A DNA stretch of 64,000 bases from an uncultured Acetatifactor sp. (GTDB taxonomy: Bacteria > Bacillota > Clostridia > Lachnospirales > Lachnospiraceae). Positions 8,830-18,054 of the stretch are shown here, piece by piece. The notes under the pieces are model-generated. The model did not search any database, was not told the DNA's origin, and saw only the letters and a list, made by a program, of their open reading frames with translations. The stretch is from the NCBI GenBank assembly GCA_910586215.1, contig CAJUGH010000008.1, positions 62,001-126,000 of the forward strand, written 5' to 3'. The position numbers and the translations under genes are program-made. How positions within the stretch are numbered: position 1 is the stretch's first letter; every line of letters starts with the position of its first letter.

Positions 8830-9723
8830 TCATTCCTTGATTCCTGCATGTGCCATAGTTTCCATGATGCTGCTCTGTGTCACCAGGAACATGATAATCG
8901 GAGGAACCAGCATCACCAGCGCTGCCGCTGCCGCCACCCCTGCACGGGAAATCCCTCCCGACTGGATCTGGGAAAGCGCCGTGGGAAACAGCTTGAGATT
9001 CTCCTTATAGATGTAATTGCCCCCTGTCATACTCCATATGCCCTGGAATGCAAAAATGATCTGTGTCAGCCAGGCCGGCTTCACCATAGGCATGACAATG
9101 TTGAAGAAAATCTGTAGTTCGTTCATGCCATCCACCCTGGCTGCCTCCAGCAGGGAATTGTTAATCTGCTCCATGAACTGCTTCATCAGGAAAAGTCCCA
9201 TGGAGGAAGCCACCACCGGAAGAATCAATGCCCAGTAGGTATTGATGATGTGCAGCTTCGCCATGACGATGTATCTGGGCAGTTCAATGACGCCGCCTGT
9301 GAAGAGCAGGGACACCGTCACCAGTTTAAACAGGACCTTCTTCCCCGGAAAACTGTGTTTTGCCAGGGGATATGCCGCCATGGAGGAAATAATGACATTG
9401 CCTGCCGTGCCCACGATGCTCACAAACACACTGTTGAACAGGTACCTGGAGAACGGCACCCATAGCCCGCCCGCAAGCTGCCCGATGAGCTTAAAGTTCT
9501 TGGTGGTGGGGTTCTGCACGGTAAACCTTGGCGGGAAGATAAAGATCTCTTCCATGGGCTTAAATGCCTGGACAGTGGAATATACGATTGGAAGTGCCAT
9601 AAATGCCCCCAGCACAAGCAGCATCAGGGCCACCAGCATATTTCCTCCCACGGAACGGTTCAACTGCTTCGTTCGCATTTCCCTGTTCCTGTCAGATTTC
9701 AGTAATTGTTTCCTTCTCCTCAT
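8830..9723 (-). CDS. Carbohydrate ABC transporter permease (MalG type)
   Basis: A 297-residue MalG-family permease: basic N-terminus (MRRRKQLLKSDRNREMRTKQ), six membrane helices, and EAA loop LLEAARVDGMNELQIFFNIVMP. It ends with the MAHAGIKE tail common in this family. It lies 20 bp after the partner permease at 9744-10700 and would form the channel of the first importer with the solute-binding fusion at 10697. As in the second importer, no ATPase gene is adjacent. Confidence 0.92.
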   Translation of the reverse strand: MRRRKQLLKSDRNREMRTKQLNRSVGGNMLVALMLLVLGAFMALPIVYSTVQAFKPMEEIFIFPPRFTVQNPTTKNFKLIGQLAGGLWVPFSRYLFNSVFVSIVGTAGNVIISSMAAYPLAKHSFPGKKVLFKLVTVSLLFTGGVIELPRYIVMAKLHIINTYWALILPVVASSMGLFLMKQFMEQINNSLLEAARVDGMNELQIFFNIVMPMVKPAWLTQIIFAFQGIWSMTGGNYIYKENLKLFPTALSQIQSGGISRAGVAAAAALVMLVPPIIMFLVTQSSIMETMAHAGIKE

Positions 9724-9743
9724 ATACCTATCCCCATTCCTTC

Positions 9744-10700
9744 CTAATCCTTTTCTACCAATACGGACTGAATCACCTTATTGATCAGCAGCATGATCAG
9801 CAGCAGAACCGTTGCCGTTGCGCAGGCATATCCCATGTCATAGCGCACACTGCCATAGTCATGGATATGGGTCATGATGGTGTGTGCCGAATAATTGGTA
9901 CTGGGGAACCCGGCAAGCTGTATGGATATATTCCCCACTGCAAATGCAGAAGATATCTGCATCACAGCCCCGAAGAGCATCTGCTGCTTCATGGAAGGAA
10001 CCGTCAGGTAGACCAGCTCCTGGAAGCGGTTCTTGATGCCGTCGATGGCCCCCGCCTCATAGATAGAGCGGTCTACCACCTTGAACCCGGCCATGAATGC
10101 CAGGAACCCGGCCCCCAGGCTCAGCCAGAGCTGTACGATGATCAGTGCCAGCATCACGAATTTCTCATCGGTAAACCATTTGATGGGGTCATCGATGATT
10201 CCCAGGTCCAGAAATGTCATCAAGAAGGAATTCACAAGCCCATACTGGTCATCCGAAAAAATATACTGCCAGATCATGTACATATTGCCGGACAGGCTGG
10301 GGGCATAGAATACCAGTGTCAGAAATACCCGGACCGGCTTGGGGAAATCATTGATAAACCACGCCAGGATAAAGCACAGCACATACCCGATGGGACCTGT
10401 GATCACTGCAAATACAATGGTGTTCTTAATGGCAAGGAGAAAGATCTCATCATTCAAAAACAGCGCCTTATAATTGGACAGCCCGATGAACTCCGGGACA
10501 TTCAGCATATTGAAGTAGGTAAAGCCCAGAACAATTGCCGCCGCCACCGGGATAATGGTAAATATGGTAAACAGGATAAAGTAGGGCGCAAGCAGCATAT
10601 AGCTTGCCTTGCTTTTCTTCATCTGCTGCCAGAGACTCAGCGAGCTTTTCTGACGCTTTGGGAAGAAAACCCTCCATATATATCGCACTTGCTCTCTCAT
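9744..10700 (-). CDS. Carbohydrate ABC transporter permease (MalF/UgpA type)
   Basis: A 318-residue sugar permease with an unusually long basic N-terminal region before the first helix (MREQVRYIWRVFFPKRQKSS) and an EAA-type loop IYEAGAIDGIKNRFQELVYLTVP. Its ATG overlaps the stop of the upstream solute-binding fusion by four bases, giving coupled translation. It would pair with the MalG-type permease 20 bp downstream. Sequence differs clearly from the second permease pair at 2308-4289, so the operon encodes two distinct importers and not a recent duplication. Confidence 0.92.
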   Translation of the reverse strand: MREQVRYIWRVFFPKRQKSSLSLWQQMKKSKASYMLLAPYFILFTIFTIIPVAAAIVLGFTYFNMLNVPEFIGLSNYKALFLNDEIFLLAIKNTIVFAVITGPIGYVLCFILAWFINDFPKPVRVFLTLVFYAPSLSGNMYMIWQYIFSDDQYGLVNSFLMTFLDLGIIDDPIKWFTDEKFVMLALIIVQLWLSLGAGFLAFMAGFKVVDRSIYEAGAIDGIKNRFQELVYLTVPSMKQQMLFGAVMQISSAFAVGNISIQLAGFPSTNYSAHTIMTHIHDYGSVRYDMGYACATATVLLLIMLLINKVIQSVLVEKD

Positions 10701-13603
10701 TGTCCTTCCTCCCCCCCGGCAGTGTCCAGTCCGAATTCTTTCCGCTTTCTGGTGATCTCTTCATTGATATATTTTGTCTGCAGGCGCATTGCATACCTGG
10801 GAAACTGTCCGCTGTAGCAGATGCTCCTAAAGGCGTTGGTCAGTCCCCTGGCCGTGTAGTAGCTACCTGGAAGCTGCGGAATGCCAACAATGCTCTCCCA
10901 GGCGTTTTTCAGTTCCTCCAGTTCGGTGTCCGACCAGGGCAGCATGGCCAGGGTTTCCCGGTTGGCCGGTGTGAACCTGGCCGAAGCCCCCAGCATGCCT
11001 TCCAGGGAAATAGCATACTGCGCCTTCACTTCATCCTCGCTCCACCACTTCATGAATTCCCATGCCGCCTCCTTGTCCTCACAGGAATCCAGCATGACCG
11101 TCCCTGTGACAGTGGCATTCTGGGTATCGTTGATACTGCCGTCCCCGTTTTCCATACCGGGAATGGGTACCATCGCCCACAGGCCGTTGATCTCCGGTGC
11201 CGCTACCATCAGCTGGTTGTACATATTGTAAGGCTGGATGGACATCACCAGTTCACCGGAGCGGAACCTGGAATAAAAGTCCGTCTTGATCTCAAATCCA
11301 TATTTTACATATAAGTCCGTGTAGGTAGTCATGGCATCAATGGCTGTCTGGGAGTCTAAGAGGGATCTCGTCCCGTCCTCACTGTAATAGGAGCCGCCAT
11401 TCTGCAAAAATACCGCCGGGAAAATATCCTGTACCGTGATCTGCAGGTTGTTCCTCTGGATCACCGGCAGGATGGCATAGAAGTCTTCCCAGGTCCGGGG
11501 TGCCTGGATCCCCAGTTCCCCAAACACATCCGTGCGGTAGAACAGCATGTTGAATACCTGGGTGTCCGGCAGGGCATACAGGCCGCCTTCATACCAGAAG
11601 GGAACCAGCGCCGAATCATAGAATCTCCCCAGCACTGTCTCATAGTCTTCGAACTTTGTCAGATCCTGAAGCGCCCCCCGTATCGCAAAATTAACCGGCT
11701 GGTCTTCCGCTATCATAAGCGCCACATCAGGCCCCATGCCTGCCAGCGTGGCCTCGATCAAGGATCCCTGCACTAACTGCAAGTCCACCGTAATACCTGT
11801 CCTCGGCGTAAAGCTTTCATCAATCAGATCCTTGATGACCTGCGCCTGGTCCCGTCCGACTGTTCCCGATGCGGCTGTCCCGGATGCCGTATTCAGCCAC
11901 ACCGTAATCGACCTGCTCCCCTCATCCGTGCTGCCGGATCCCACCGAGAGAGCAGAATCATCAAAAGATGCCAGGAACCGCCTCACAGAATACCAGGACC
12001 GGGAGAGGAAATCCGTCCCATCCTCCGGCTCTGCCATATCCGGTGACTTTAAGAACAGGTAATCCAGCAGCAGCCCCTGGGACTGTATGTCCACCAGCCA
12101 GGATCCCACCGCGCTGATATTGTCCTTGAAGCCGGACAGCCGCACCGGGATCTCCTCCGTGTCCTCTATGAAGCTGTCAAGCTGCACCCGCAGGGTCTCC
12201 AGGATAGCTGTCTTGCTTCCCCGCTTCCCCACCATCCCGATGATCTTGTCCGTCTCTTCCGCCAGGGTATTCCGGCATTCCTGCATAGTCTCTACCAGTC
12301 CCGGGATCCGCTCCTCCAGATAATAATCCGTATAAGTATCCGGGCTGGTGCTTGTGATCATGATGATCTGGCGGTACAGGTCGTTCACCTGGTAGATACA
12401 GTCACTGACATTCCGCAGGGTATCCGCAAATTCCCCCATGGTACACATTGCCTTGATGACATGGATACCTTTTGTCAGATATATCTTATATGGCTCCCCA
12501 TCCTCACCGGAGAAAGTGGCTATCTGCCATTCATCGTCATAGCCGAATTCCACCCGGCCCAGTTCCGCAAAGAGCAGCTCGTCATCCAGGTAGAAGGCCC
12601 TGCTGGTAAACAGTCCGTCCAGGAAATTCTGTTTATACCTACAGCCCAGGTTGTAATATCCATCCTCCGGGACATCCACTTCCCACGAAATCCACTGTCC
12701 CGTTGTATTCCAGAGGCTGCCACCTATGGTGTTAATCCGTATGTACTTGGCATGATTATATTGGCCCGCGCTGTCCTGAGTTGCCAGGTTCACCCTGTCA
12801 TACCCGGAATAGAGCACGGAATCAGATTTATACAGAGGGACTTCTGCCTGAATCTTCACCATCTGTCCGGAAGAATCGGCCCCCTTGCCCTCTCTTATGT
12901 ACTCTTCATAGGAAACCGCATCCGTGGCCCCTTTCAGTTCCAGTCCCTTTATACCAAGTTCCGTTCCACCGCCTGTAATCCGGATGGTATTGGCTCCCTT
13001 CTTCAAGTAAAACCGGTAAGCGCCATCGTAATAGCCATTGGTATTCATAAGGGTATGCTTCTGCCAGTCACAGACCAGTTCCTGCTGGGGCGCGATTTCA
13101 TTGCCCACACTGTCTGTCCTGATCCGGGTGGCATCTTGGAAAATCCTGGGTACGCTTATCTCCCGGGCCTCTGTAAAAGGATGCTCCCCGTTGACCTCTA
13201 TTCCCAGAGACAAATTCCTGTCCGAAGCCTCCGTAGAGGAATATTCCAATGCAATATAGTACATTCCCTCCGACTCCAGGGAAAAACCGTACTCCGCATA
13301 ACTGTCCCCTTTCTGAAACAGAAGGGTTCCTTCCTGTAAACGTACATCCCCGCCTGTCTGGGTAAGGGCATCTTCTCCAATATAAAGTGTCTCTGCCTGG
13401 CCAGGAAGTACGCCTGGTGCAGTACCCGCATGTCTTTCCAGATATTCCGCATAGGAATCATTCGATGATACAAAAGCGGCATCCGGCAGTCCGGTATCCG
13501 CTGTGTCTGCCTGCGCCGTCATCCCAAAGCCTGGCGAAAGGATACCTGCCAGCAGGCTTGCGATTAGCAGGACAGACAATTTGAAGCAACTCGCTTTTTT
13601 CAA
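10697..13603 (-). CDS. Solute-binding protein fused to N-terminal CBM-like domains
   Basis: A 968-residue exported protein, about twice the usual size of a family 1 solute-binding protein. The start is TTG at 13603 with GAGGAGG nine bases upstream. Residues 1-33 form a signal peptide ending near AQA; no lipobox is seen. About 60-230 and 245-400 look like two beta-sandwich sugar-binding modules (YYIALEYSSTEAS, NTIRITGGGTELGIKGLEL, YNLGCRYKQNFLDG). About 405-520 is helical. About 565-960 is a solute-binding domain (SITVWLNTASG, TGITVDLQLVQGS, YALPDTQVFNMLFYRTDVF). It probably holds long oligosaccharides for the importer encoded next to it. Confidence 0.85.
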   Translation of the reverse strand: MKKASCFKLSVLLIASLLAGILSPGFGMTAQADTADTGLPDAAFVSSNDSYAEYLERHAGTAPGVLPGQAETLYIGEDALTQTGGDVRLQEGTLLFQKGDSYAEYGFSLESEGMYYIALEYSSTEASDRNLSLGIEVNGEHPFTEAREISVPRIFQDATRIRTDSVGNEIAPQQELVCDWQKHTLMNTNGYYDGAYRFYLKKGANTIRITGGGTELGIKGLELKGATDAVSYEEYIREGKGADSSGQMVKIQAEVPLYKSDSVLYSGYDRVNLATQDSAGQYNHAKYIRINTIGGSLWNTTGQWISWEVDVPEDGYYNLGCRYKQNFLDGLFTSRAFYLDDELLFAELGRVEFGYDDEWQIATFSGEDGEPYKIYLTKGIHVIKAMCTMGEFADTLRNVSDCIYQVNDLYRQIIMITSTSPDTYTDYYLEERIPGLVETMQECRNTLAEETDKIIGMVGKRGSKTAILETLRVQLDSFIEDTEEIPVRLSGFKDNISAVGSWLVDIQSQGLLLDYLFLKSPDMAEPEDGTDFLSRSWYSVRRFLASFDDSALSVGSGSTDEGSRSITVWLNTASGTAASGTVGRDQAQVIKDLIDESFTPRTGITVDLQLVQGSLIEATLAGMGPDVALMIAEDQPVNFAIRGALQDLTKFEDYETVLGRFYDSALVPFWYEGGLYALPDTQVFNMLFYRTDVFGELGIQAPRTWEDFYAILPVIQRNNLQITVQDIFPAVFLQNGGSYYSEDGTRSLLDSQTAIDAMTTYTDLYVKYGFEIKTDFYSRFRSGELVMSIQPYNMYNQLMVAAPEINGLWAMVPIPGMENGDGSINDTQNATVTGTVMLDSCEDKEAAWEFMKWWSEDEVKAQYAISLEGMLGASARFTPANRETLAMLPWSDTELEELKNAWESIVGIPQLPGSYYTARGLTNAFRSICYSGQFPRYAMRLQTKYINEEITRKRKEFGLDTAGGEEGQ

Positions 13604-13642
13604 ATCCTTCAGCCTCCTCTACTGCTTTTCCAATACAGTGCC

Positions 13643-13671
13643 ATTTTAAATATCTATGGCTTCCCGGGCAA
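13643..13671 (-). promoter_or_regulatory. Promoter of the importer operon
   Basis: On the minus strand a -35 TTGCCC (13666-13671) and a -10 TAAAAT (13643-13648) are separated by 17 bp. It lies about 40 bp upstream of the TTG start at 13603 and just past the terminator of the preceding gene, which is where the operon needs a promoter. Confidence 0.55.
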
Positions 13672-13722
13672 TCAGACCTTTTACAGGTTGGAATGGTTCG
13701 TAAAAAATCGAAGTCTTCCACC

Positions 13723-13757
13723 AAAAAAGACTATGAAAAGAGTTAATTTTCATAGTC
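13723..13757 (-). terminator. Strong Rho-independent terminator of the anchored solute-binding gene
   Basis: A perfect 11-bp stem GACTATGAAAA/TTTTCATAGTC around a 7-nt loop, followed on the minus strand by six T residues. It lies just past the stop of the 13770-15455 gene and separates it from the importer operon. Confidence 0.9.
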
Positions 13758-13769
13758 CTTTCTTTAAAA

Positions 13770-15455
13770 TTATGAGTTGCCATCCTGCCGCCGGTCCAGG
13801 AATTCCTGTAGTTGCCTCTCCAGTTCTTCCAGTATATCCTTCAGCCCATTCTCTTTTGCCTCCTCCACCGCCGTCCTAAGCACCCCTTCAGGGTCATCCA
13901 GTATACCATTGCGAAGCGCAGGCCACACCCGGTTCAAGATCTGTGTGACTTTTACCATCTGTCTTCGCACCCTGCTTTCATCAAAAACAAATCCATTCAG
14001 CGGCTTCTCAAAAAAAGTACTCTCCTGTAGCTCATATTTCCTGTAAGCCAGAATGTCCTCCGGCATAGCCACCGGGAACTTGACATAGTGGGTGTTCCAT
14101 GTCATGGCATAGCCGGGGAAAACATAATAGTTACCCTTTTCATCTGCAAGCATCTCGTACCGCTCCCCACCCACTGCCCTCCAGTGGGTACCCTCGATTC
14201 CATGTTCGAACAGATCATGATTGTCCTCTGAGGCATACAGCCAGTCCAGGAAACGGACCGTCTCCTCCACATGTTCCGAAAAGGCAGGGATACAGATATA
14301 GTTATTGGCCCGGTAGGAAGTCCCGATTGCCCGCTCTTCCCTGTTCCTGATGGCATCACTGATAATATATACCCCCAGAGACGCACCTGGCACCTGTCCT
14401 TCCAGGAGACTGCTCACCTCTTCATAATCATCCAGGGTGGAGATATACGCGCCGCCCTGGCCTGACTGGAACACTGCCACCTGGTCTGTCCTGTTCAGGA
14501 CATCTTCCTCACAATAGCGATTCCAGTTTCTGTATCCCTGCAGGCGCCCAATCAGGAAATCAAACTGCAGACCTTCCATAAAACCAGAAAAACCTTCCTC
14601 ATCCCCCATCATCCCAACAGCCTCAATTTCTGACAGGGACTCGTCCATCTGCACCACAACCGTCACCTCACCAATGGTTATGGGATACACCAGCCTCCTG
14701 GCCTGTTCCCTGGTCATCACAGTGCTTTCCGGATGGAAGCCGAAAAAGCCCCTGGAGCCATTCAGCACCAGTGGAATCATGTCCGGTTCCCCTGCCAGCA
14801 AAGCCTCCATATAGGCCTGCATATCTTCTACACTGTCTATGGACGGAATCCCATATTTCAGTGCCAGATCCTTCCTATAATAAATACATGGAATCCCCGA
14901 CCCATATGTCCGGAAGACCGGCAGGGCACATTGCTCCCCGTTGATCCGGTTGTTTTCCAGGGCAGCCCTGGAAAAGGCGCTACGCAGGCCCGGATATTCC
15001 GGATTGTCCAGATAAGGACTTAAGTCCAGATAGACACCCCGCTCCTGCATTTCATACAGGTGGATCCAGTCCGCATCAAATACCAGGTCGTAATTCTCTT
15101 TGCCGGAGAGTTTCACGTCACTCAACACCTTGTATTCCGATGACCGGGCCACCCACTCCATCTCAATCCGGATCCCCAGTGTATCCTTCGTCCTCCTGTA
15201 GAATTCCTCCAGGACCTCCTCCATTCCATCCGGCTTCTGGCCAAATAGCAGGAAGCGCAGAACCGTATCTCCCTGTTCCTGTTTTTCCCTAAAAGTCATG
15301 ACTATGCCGCCGATTCCCAATGCGGCTACAACCATGACCGCCAGGAATACCCACATCCACTTCCTGGCCCTGGCACCAGGATTCACGGCTCCTCCCTCCT
15401 TGACACCGGGATACACTTTGCGAAAAGCCATTTTCCCCCCGTCTTTATTCTTCAT
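13770..15455 (-). CDS. Membrane-anchored extracellular solute-binding protein
   Basis: Start chosen at ATG 15455, which has AAGGAGGAATGT immediately upstream, giving 561 residues. An N-terminal cytoplasmic stretch of about 30 residues leads to one membrane helix (WMWVFLAVMVVAALGIGGIVM) with no lipobox, so the protein is anchored by an uncleaved helix. The extracellular part has the solute-binding pattern (DTVLRFLLFGQKPDGMEEVLEEF, NYDLVFDADWIHLYEM, CIYYRKDLALKYG, WLYASEDNHDLFEHGIEGTHW). It is divergent from the YesN-like regulator at 15734, has its own terminator, and may present sugar to an importer or to that sensor. Confidence 0.85.
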   Translation of the reverse strand: MKNKDGGKMAFRKVYPGVKEGGAVNPGARARKWMWVFLAVMVVAALGIGGIVMTFREKQEQGDTVLRFLLFGQKPDGMEEVLEEFYRRTKDTLGIRIEMEWVARSSEYKVLSDVKLSGKENYDLVFDADWIHLYEMQERGVYLDLSPYLDNPEYPGLRSAFSRAALENNRINGEQCALPVFRTYGSGIPCIYYRKDLALKYGIPSIDSVEDMQAYMEALLAGEPDMIPLVLNGSRGFFGFHPESTVMTREQARRLVYPITIGEVTVVVQMDESLSEIEAVGMMGDEEGFSGFMEGLQFDFLIGRLQGYRNWNRYCEEDVLNRTDQVAVFQSGQGGAYISTLDDYEEVSSLLEGQVPGASLGVYIISDAIRNREERAIGTSYRANNYICIPAFSEHVEETVRFLDWLYASEDNHDLFEHGIEGTHWRAVGGERYEMLADEKGNYYVFPGYAMTWNTHYVKFPVAMPEDILAYRKYELQESTFFEKPLNGFVFDESRVRRQMVKVTQILNRVWPALRNGILDDPEGVLRTAVEEAKENGLKDILEELERQLQEFLDRRQDGNS

Positions 15456-15546
15456 ACATTCCTCCTTTATGATTGAAAAAACGTGACATATATGATAAAA
15501 TATAAATCGCTTAGCAAATAGCCCAGGCCGAACGAAATTTTTATAC

Positions 15547-15698
15547 TCAGCCAGTGGAAAGCGCATGGATGAAAATCGTGCTCGCACAAATTTTCATCCA
15601 TTGATTTCCACTGAGGGAGCGCCATTTTATGAGTAAAGAGAGCTGCAAAGCAGCGGAGAGCGCCACAGGCGCGGCTTTACGAATGACGTAGGCTGAAC
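15547..15698. repeat. Structured intergenic element of the GTTCAGCC family
   Basis: The element is bounded by TCAGCC (15547) and its complement GGCTGAAC (15691-15698). Inside are a long inverted repeat (CAGTGGAAA and ATGGATGAAAA pairing with TTTTCATCCAT and TTTCCACTG, 15552-15613) and GTAAAG/CTTTAC enclosing two small hairpins (GCTGC/GCAGC and GCGCC/GGCGC). The blocks TCAGCCAGTGGAAAGC and TTTTATG-GTAAAGA-AGCTG recur at 35376-35436. It is either a small non-autonomous mobile element or a structured RNA, and lies between two divergent genes. Confidence 0.6.
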
Positions 15699-15733
15699 TT
15701 TTCATTAAAAAACCTAACAGAGGAAATGCCCCT

Positions 15734-18025
15734 ATGAAACTAGAACAGATCCGTCCCTCCATCATCAGCAGGAAGAATACTTATTTTCATAAAATATTCC
15801 GTTATATCGCAGTCACTACCTGCTTATTGTTTTTCTGTCTGACCTTCATCATCACTTTGTTTACTATGTACAAATATACCGAGGAAATGGAGAACCGCAG
15901 CATACAGAGCCTGCATGCTTCCGTATCCGTCAGTGAATCAACCCTGGGAAGCCTGTATCACTACTGCTACTTCCTTTTCTACAACAATGCCACCGTCAAC
16001 AACATCCTCTACGCAGACAGCTTCTCTTCGGAACTGTCCATGGAATTTGCTGCCTTAAAAGATGATTTCCTCAGCTATTACGACTTGATCCACTCTATCT
16101 ACCTGATCAACTTCCAGGCAGACATGGCCTTTTCCAATGTCACCACCTGCCAGTCCCTGGAAGCCTTTTACGACCAGGACATCCTCCTGCTCCTTGCGGA
16201 CTCTTCCCTGGATACCTACCATTACCTGTTCCTGCCCCGCTCCATGGAGGCTGGCGCTCCCTCGGATGTCATATCCCTGATCTTCAGATACCAGAACGGC
16301 AATGCCTTCGTTGTCAATGTCAGCCTGGATTCCTATGAAGCCCTGCTGAACCGTGATTCCAATGCCATGTGGCCGGACACCCTGGTGATCAACAGCTATG
16401 GGCATGCCATAAACGGCAACCAGGAAATCCGCTTCGCCTCCAATGTGTCTGATACGGACTGGTACCAGCGCATCCTGGCTTCCAGCCAGACGGATGGCCG
16501 GCTTAGCGCAACCTTCCATTCCAGGCGCTGCACCATATTTTACCGGAAAAATGCCGCCTTCCACTTCACCTATATCACCATACTGGATGCATCTCCCTTC
16601 TCCACCAAAAATACCATGCTGGTCTCCACCCTGCTCTCCTTCGTGATATTTACCTTTCTGGGACTGGGACTGTCACTTTTCCTAAGCTACACCCTGTACC
16701 TTCCCATCAACAATATGATCACGCTCCTGAAGTCCTATGACAAACGTACCCGGACCAGCCAGCCGGATGAGATTTCCTATCTGACAGATGCCGTCACGAA
16801 CCTGGTACATACTTCCCAGAAGACCCAGAAGCAGATCCGGCTGGCAAAGCAGGCCGACTGTCTGCGCCATATTCTTACGGTGGCTGATTACTATGACTCC
16901 GTCAAGAATGATACGCTTGAACAATATGGCATCTCCATGGATTCCGATAACTACCAGGTCATACTGTTCTCCCTGGACCGGTCTGCCATGCTGCTGTCCA
17001 GCGATCCCTCCGACCATAAGCTGATGCTGGATTCCCTGCAGAATATCGCCTCGGAACTGCTGCCCGGTTCCTTCTGCCTGGAGGTGGAAGACGGCATCCT
17101 GGCCTATATCCTGTTCCCGGATACAGATGCCCCCGATACCTTCCTGCGCCAGGCCACACAGACACAGCAGTGCATGTCCGACTATTTCCAGGAGACCGTG
17201 ACAGTGGGCATCGGCCTGGTCTGCGATTCCCCCGCAGAACTACATGAATCCTATACCCAGGCAAAACTGGCCCTGCGTTACCGTTTCCTCTTCGGGGGCA
17301 ACAGCATCCTGAATTATGCTGAACTCTCCGTCCACAACACTGCAAACCTCATGCTGGTGCAGGAGCAGAAGGAGATCATAGCTGCCGTGTTCTCCTGCAG
17401 GGAAGCCCTGGCCCTGGAAAAACTCCAGGCCTATTTTGCTACCCTCCAGGACATCCACATAGACAGCATCATCATGAACATCATGGCACTGAACAGTTCC
17501 TTCCAGAATGCAGAGATGCAGGCCAGCCTGCGCTCTCTGGGATCCCTTTCCTATGACAGTGCCCCATATAGCCATTATACTTTACAGGAAATCTTGGCAC
17601 AATTCAACCAGCGGATCACCACGGATATTGCCCAGCTCCAGGAAATCAAGAAAAACACTGCCGCCAGGCCACAGATTATTGAGGAGGTGACCGCCTATGT
17701 GGACAGGAACCTCTGCCAGGCAGACCTGACCGTGGAGAATATTGCCACCCATGTCCAACTCTCCACCAATTACCTGCGGAATATCTTCAAGGAACATATG
17801 GGAATCACACTCTCCAAATACATAACTGATAAAAAGATCCAATATGCCTGTAAGATCCTGGTGGAGACAGAGGATTCCATCCAGTCCATCTGCGAGCGGC
17901 TGGATTTCACCTCTGCCAATTACTTTTATGCCTATTTCAAAAAGAATACCGGCATGACCCCTAACCAGTACCGGGAAAAGTACCGCACAGACCCGGCAGC
18001 CAGCGAGTCAGCCACCCCGCAGTAA
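15734..18025 (+). CDS. YesN-like membrane AraC-family transcriptional regulator
   Basis: A 763-residue one-protein sensor and regulator. A membrane helix near residues 24-46 and another near 296-318 bracket an extracellular sensor of about 250 residues. A HAMP-like or linker region follows, then a cytoplasmic domain, and a C-terminal AraC helix-turn-helix pair (about 650-752: LTVENIATHVQLSTNYLRNIF and DSIQSICERLDFTSANYFYAYF, ending KNTGMTPNQYREKYR). This architecture is known for regulators of sugar importers and glycosidases in Firmicutes. It is divergent from the anchored solute-binding protein and probably activates the adjacent uptake or degradation genes. The ribosome binding site AGAGGAAA is modest. 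Confidence 0.9.
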   Translation: MKLEQIRPSIISRKNTYFHKIFRYIAVTTCLLFFCLTFIITLFTMYKYTEEMENRSIQSLHASVSVSESTLGSLYHYCYFLFYNNATVNNILYADSFSSELSMEFAALKDDFLSYYDLIHSIYLINFQADMAFSNVTTCQSLEAFYDQDILLLLADSSLDTYHYLFLPRSMEAGAPSDVISLIFRYQNGNAFVVNVSLDSYEALLNRDSNAMWPDTLVINSYGHAINGNQEIRFASNVSDTDWYQRILASSQTDGRLSATFHSRRCTIFYRKNAAFHFTYITILDASPFSTKNTMLVSTLLSFVIFTFLGLGLSLFLSYTLYLPINNMITLLKSYDKRTRTSQPDEISYLTDAVTNLVHTSQKTQKQIRLAKQADCLRHILTVADYYDSVKNDTLEQYGISMDSDNYQVILFSLDRSAMLLSSDPSDHKLMLDSLQNIASELLPGSFCLEVEDGILAYILFPDTDAPDTFLRQATQTQQCMSDYFQETVTVGIGLVCDSPAELHESYTQAKLALRYRFLFGGNSILNYAELSVHNTANLMLVQEQKEIIAAVFSCREALALEKLQAYFATLQDIHIDSIIMNIMALNSSFQNAEMQASLRSLGSLSYDSAPYSHYTLQEILAQFNQRITTDIAQLQEIKKNTAARPQIIEEVTAYVDRNLCQADLTVENIATHVQLSTNYLRNIFKEHMGITLSKYITDKKIQYACKILVETEDSIQSICERLDFTSANYFYAYFKKNTGMTPNQYREKYRTDPAASESATPQ

Positions 18026-18054
18026 AACAAAGCGCTAAAGAGGGCCAGGATCTT

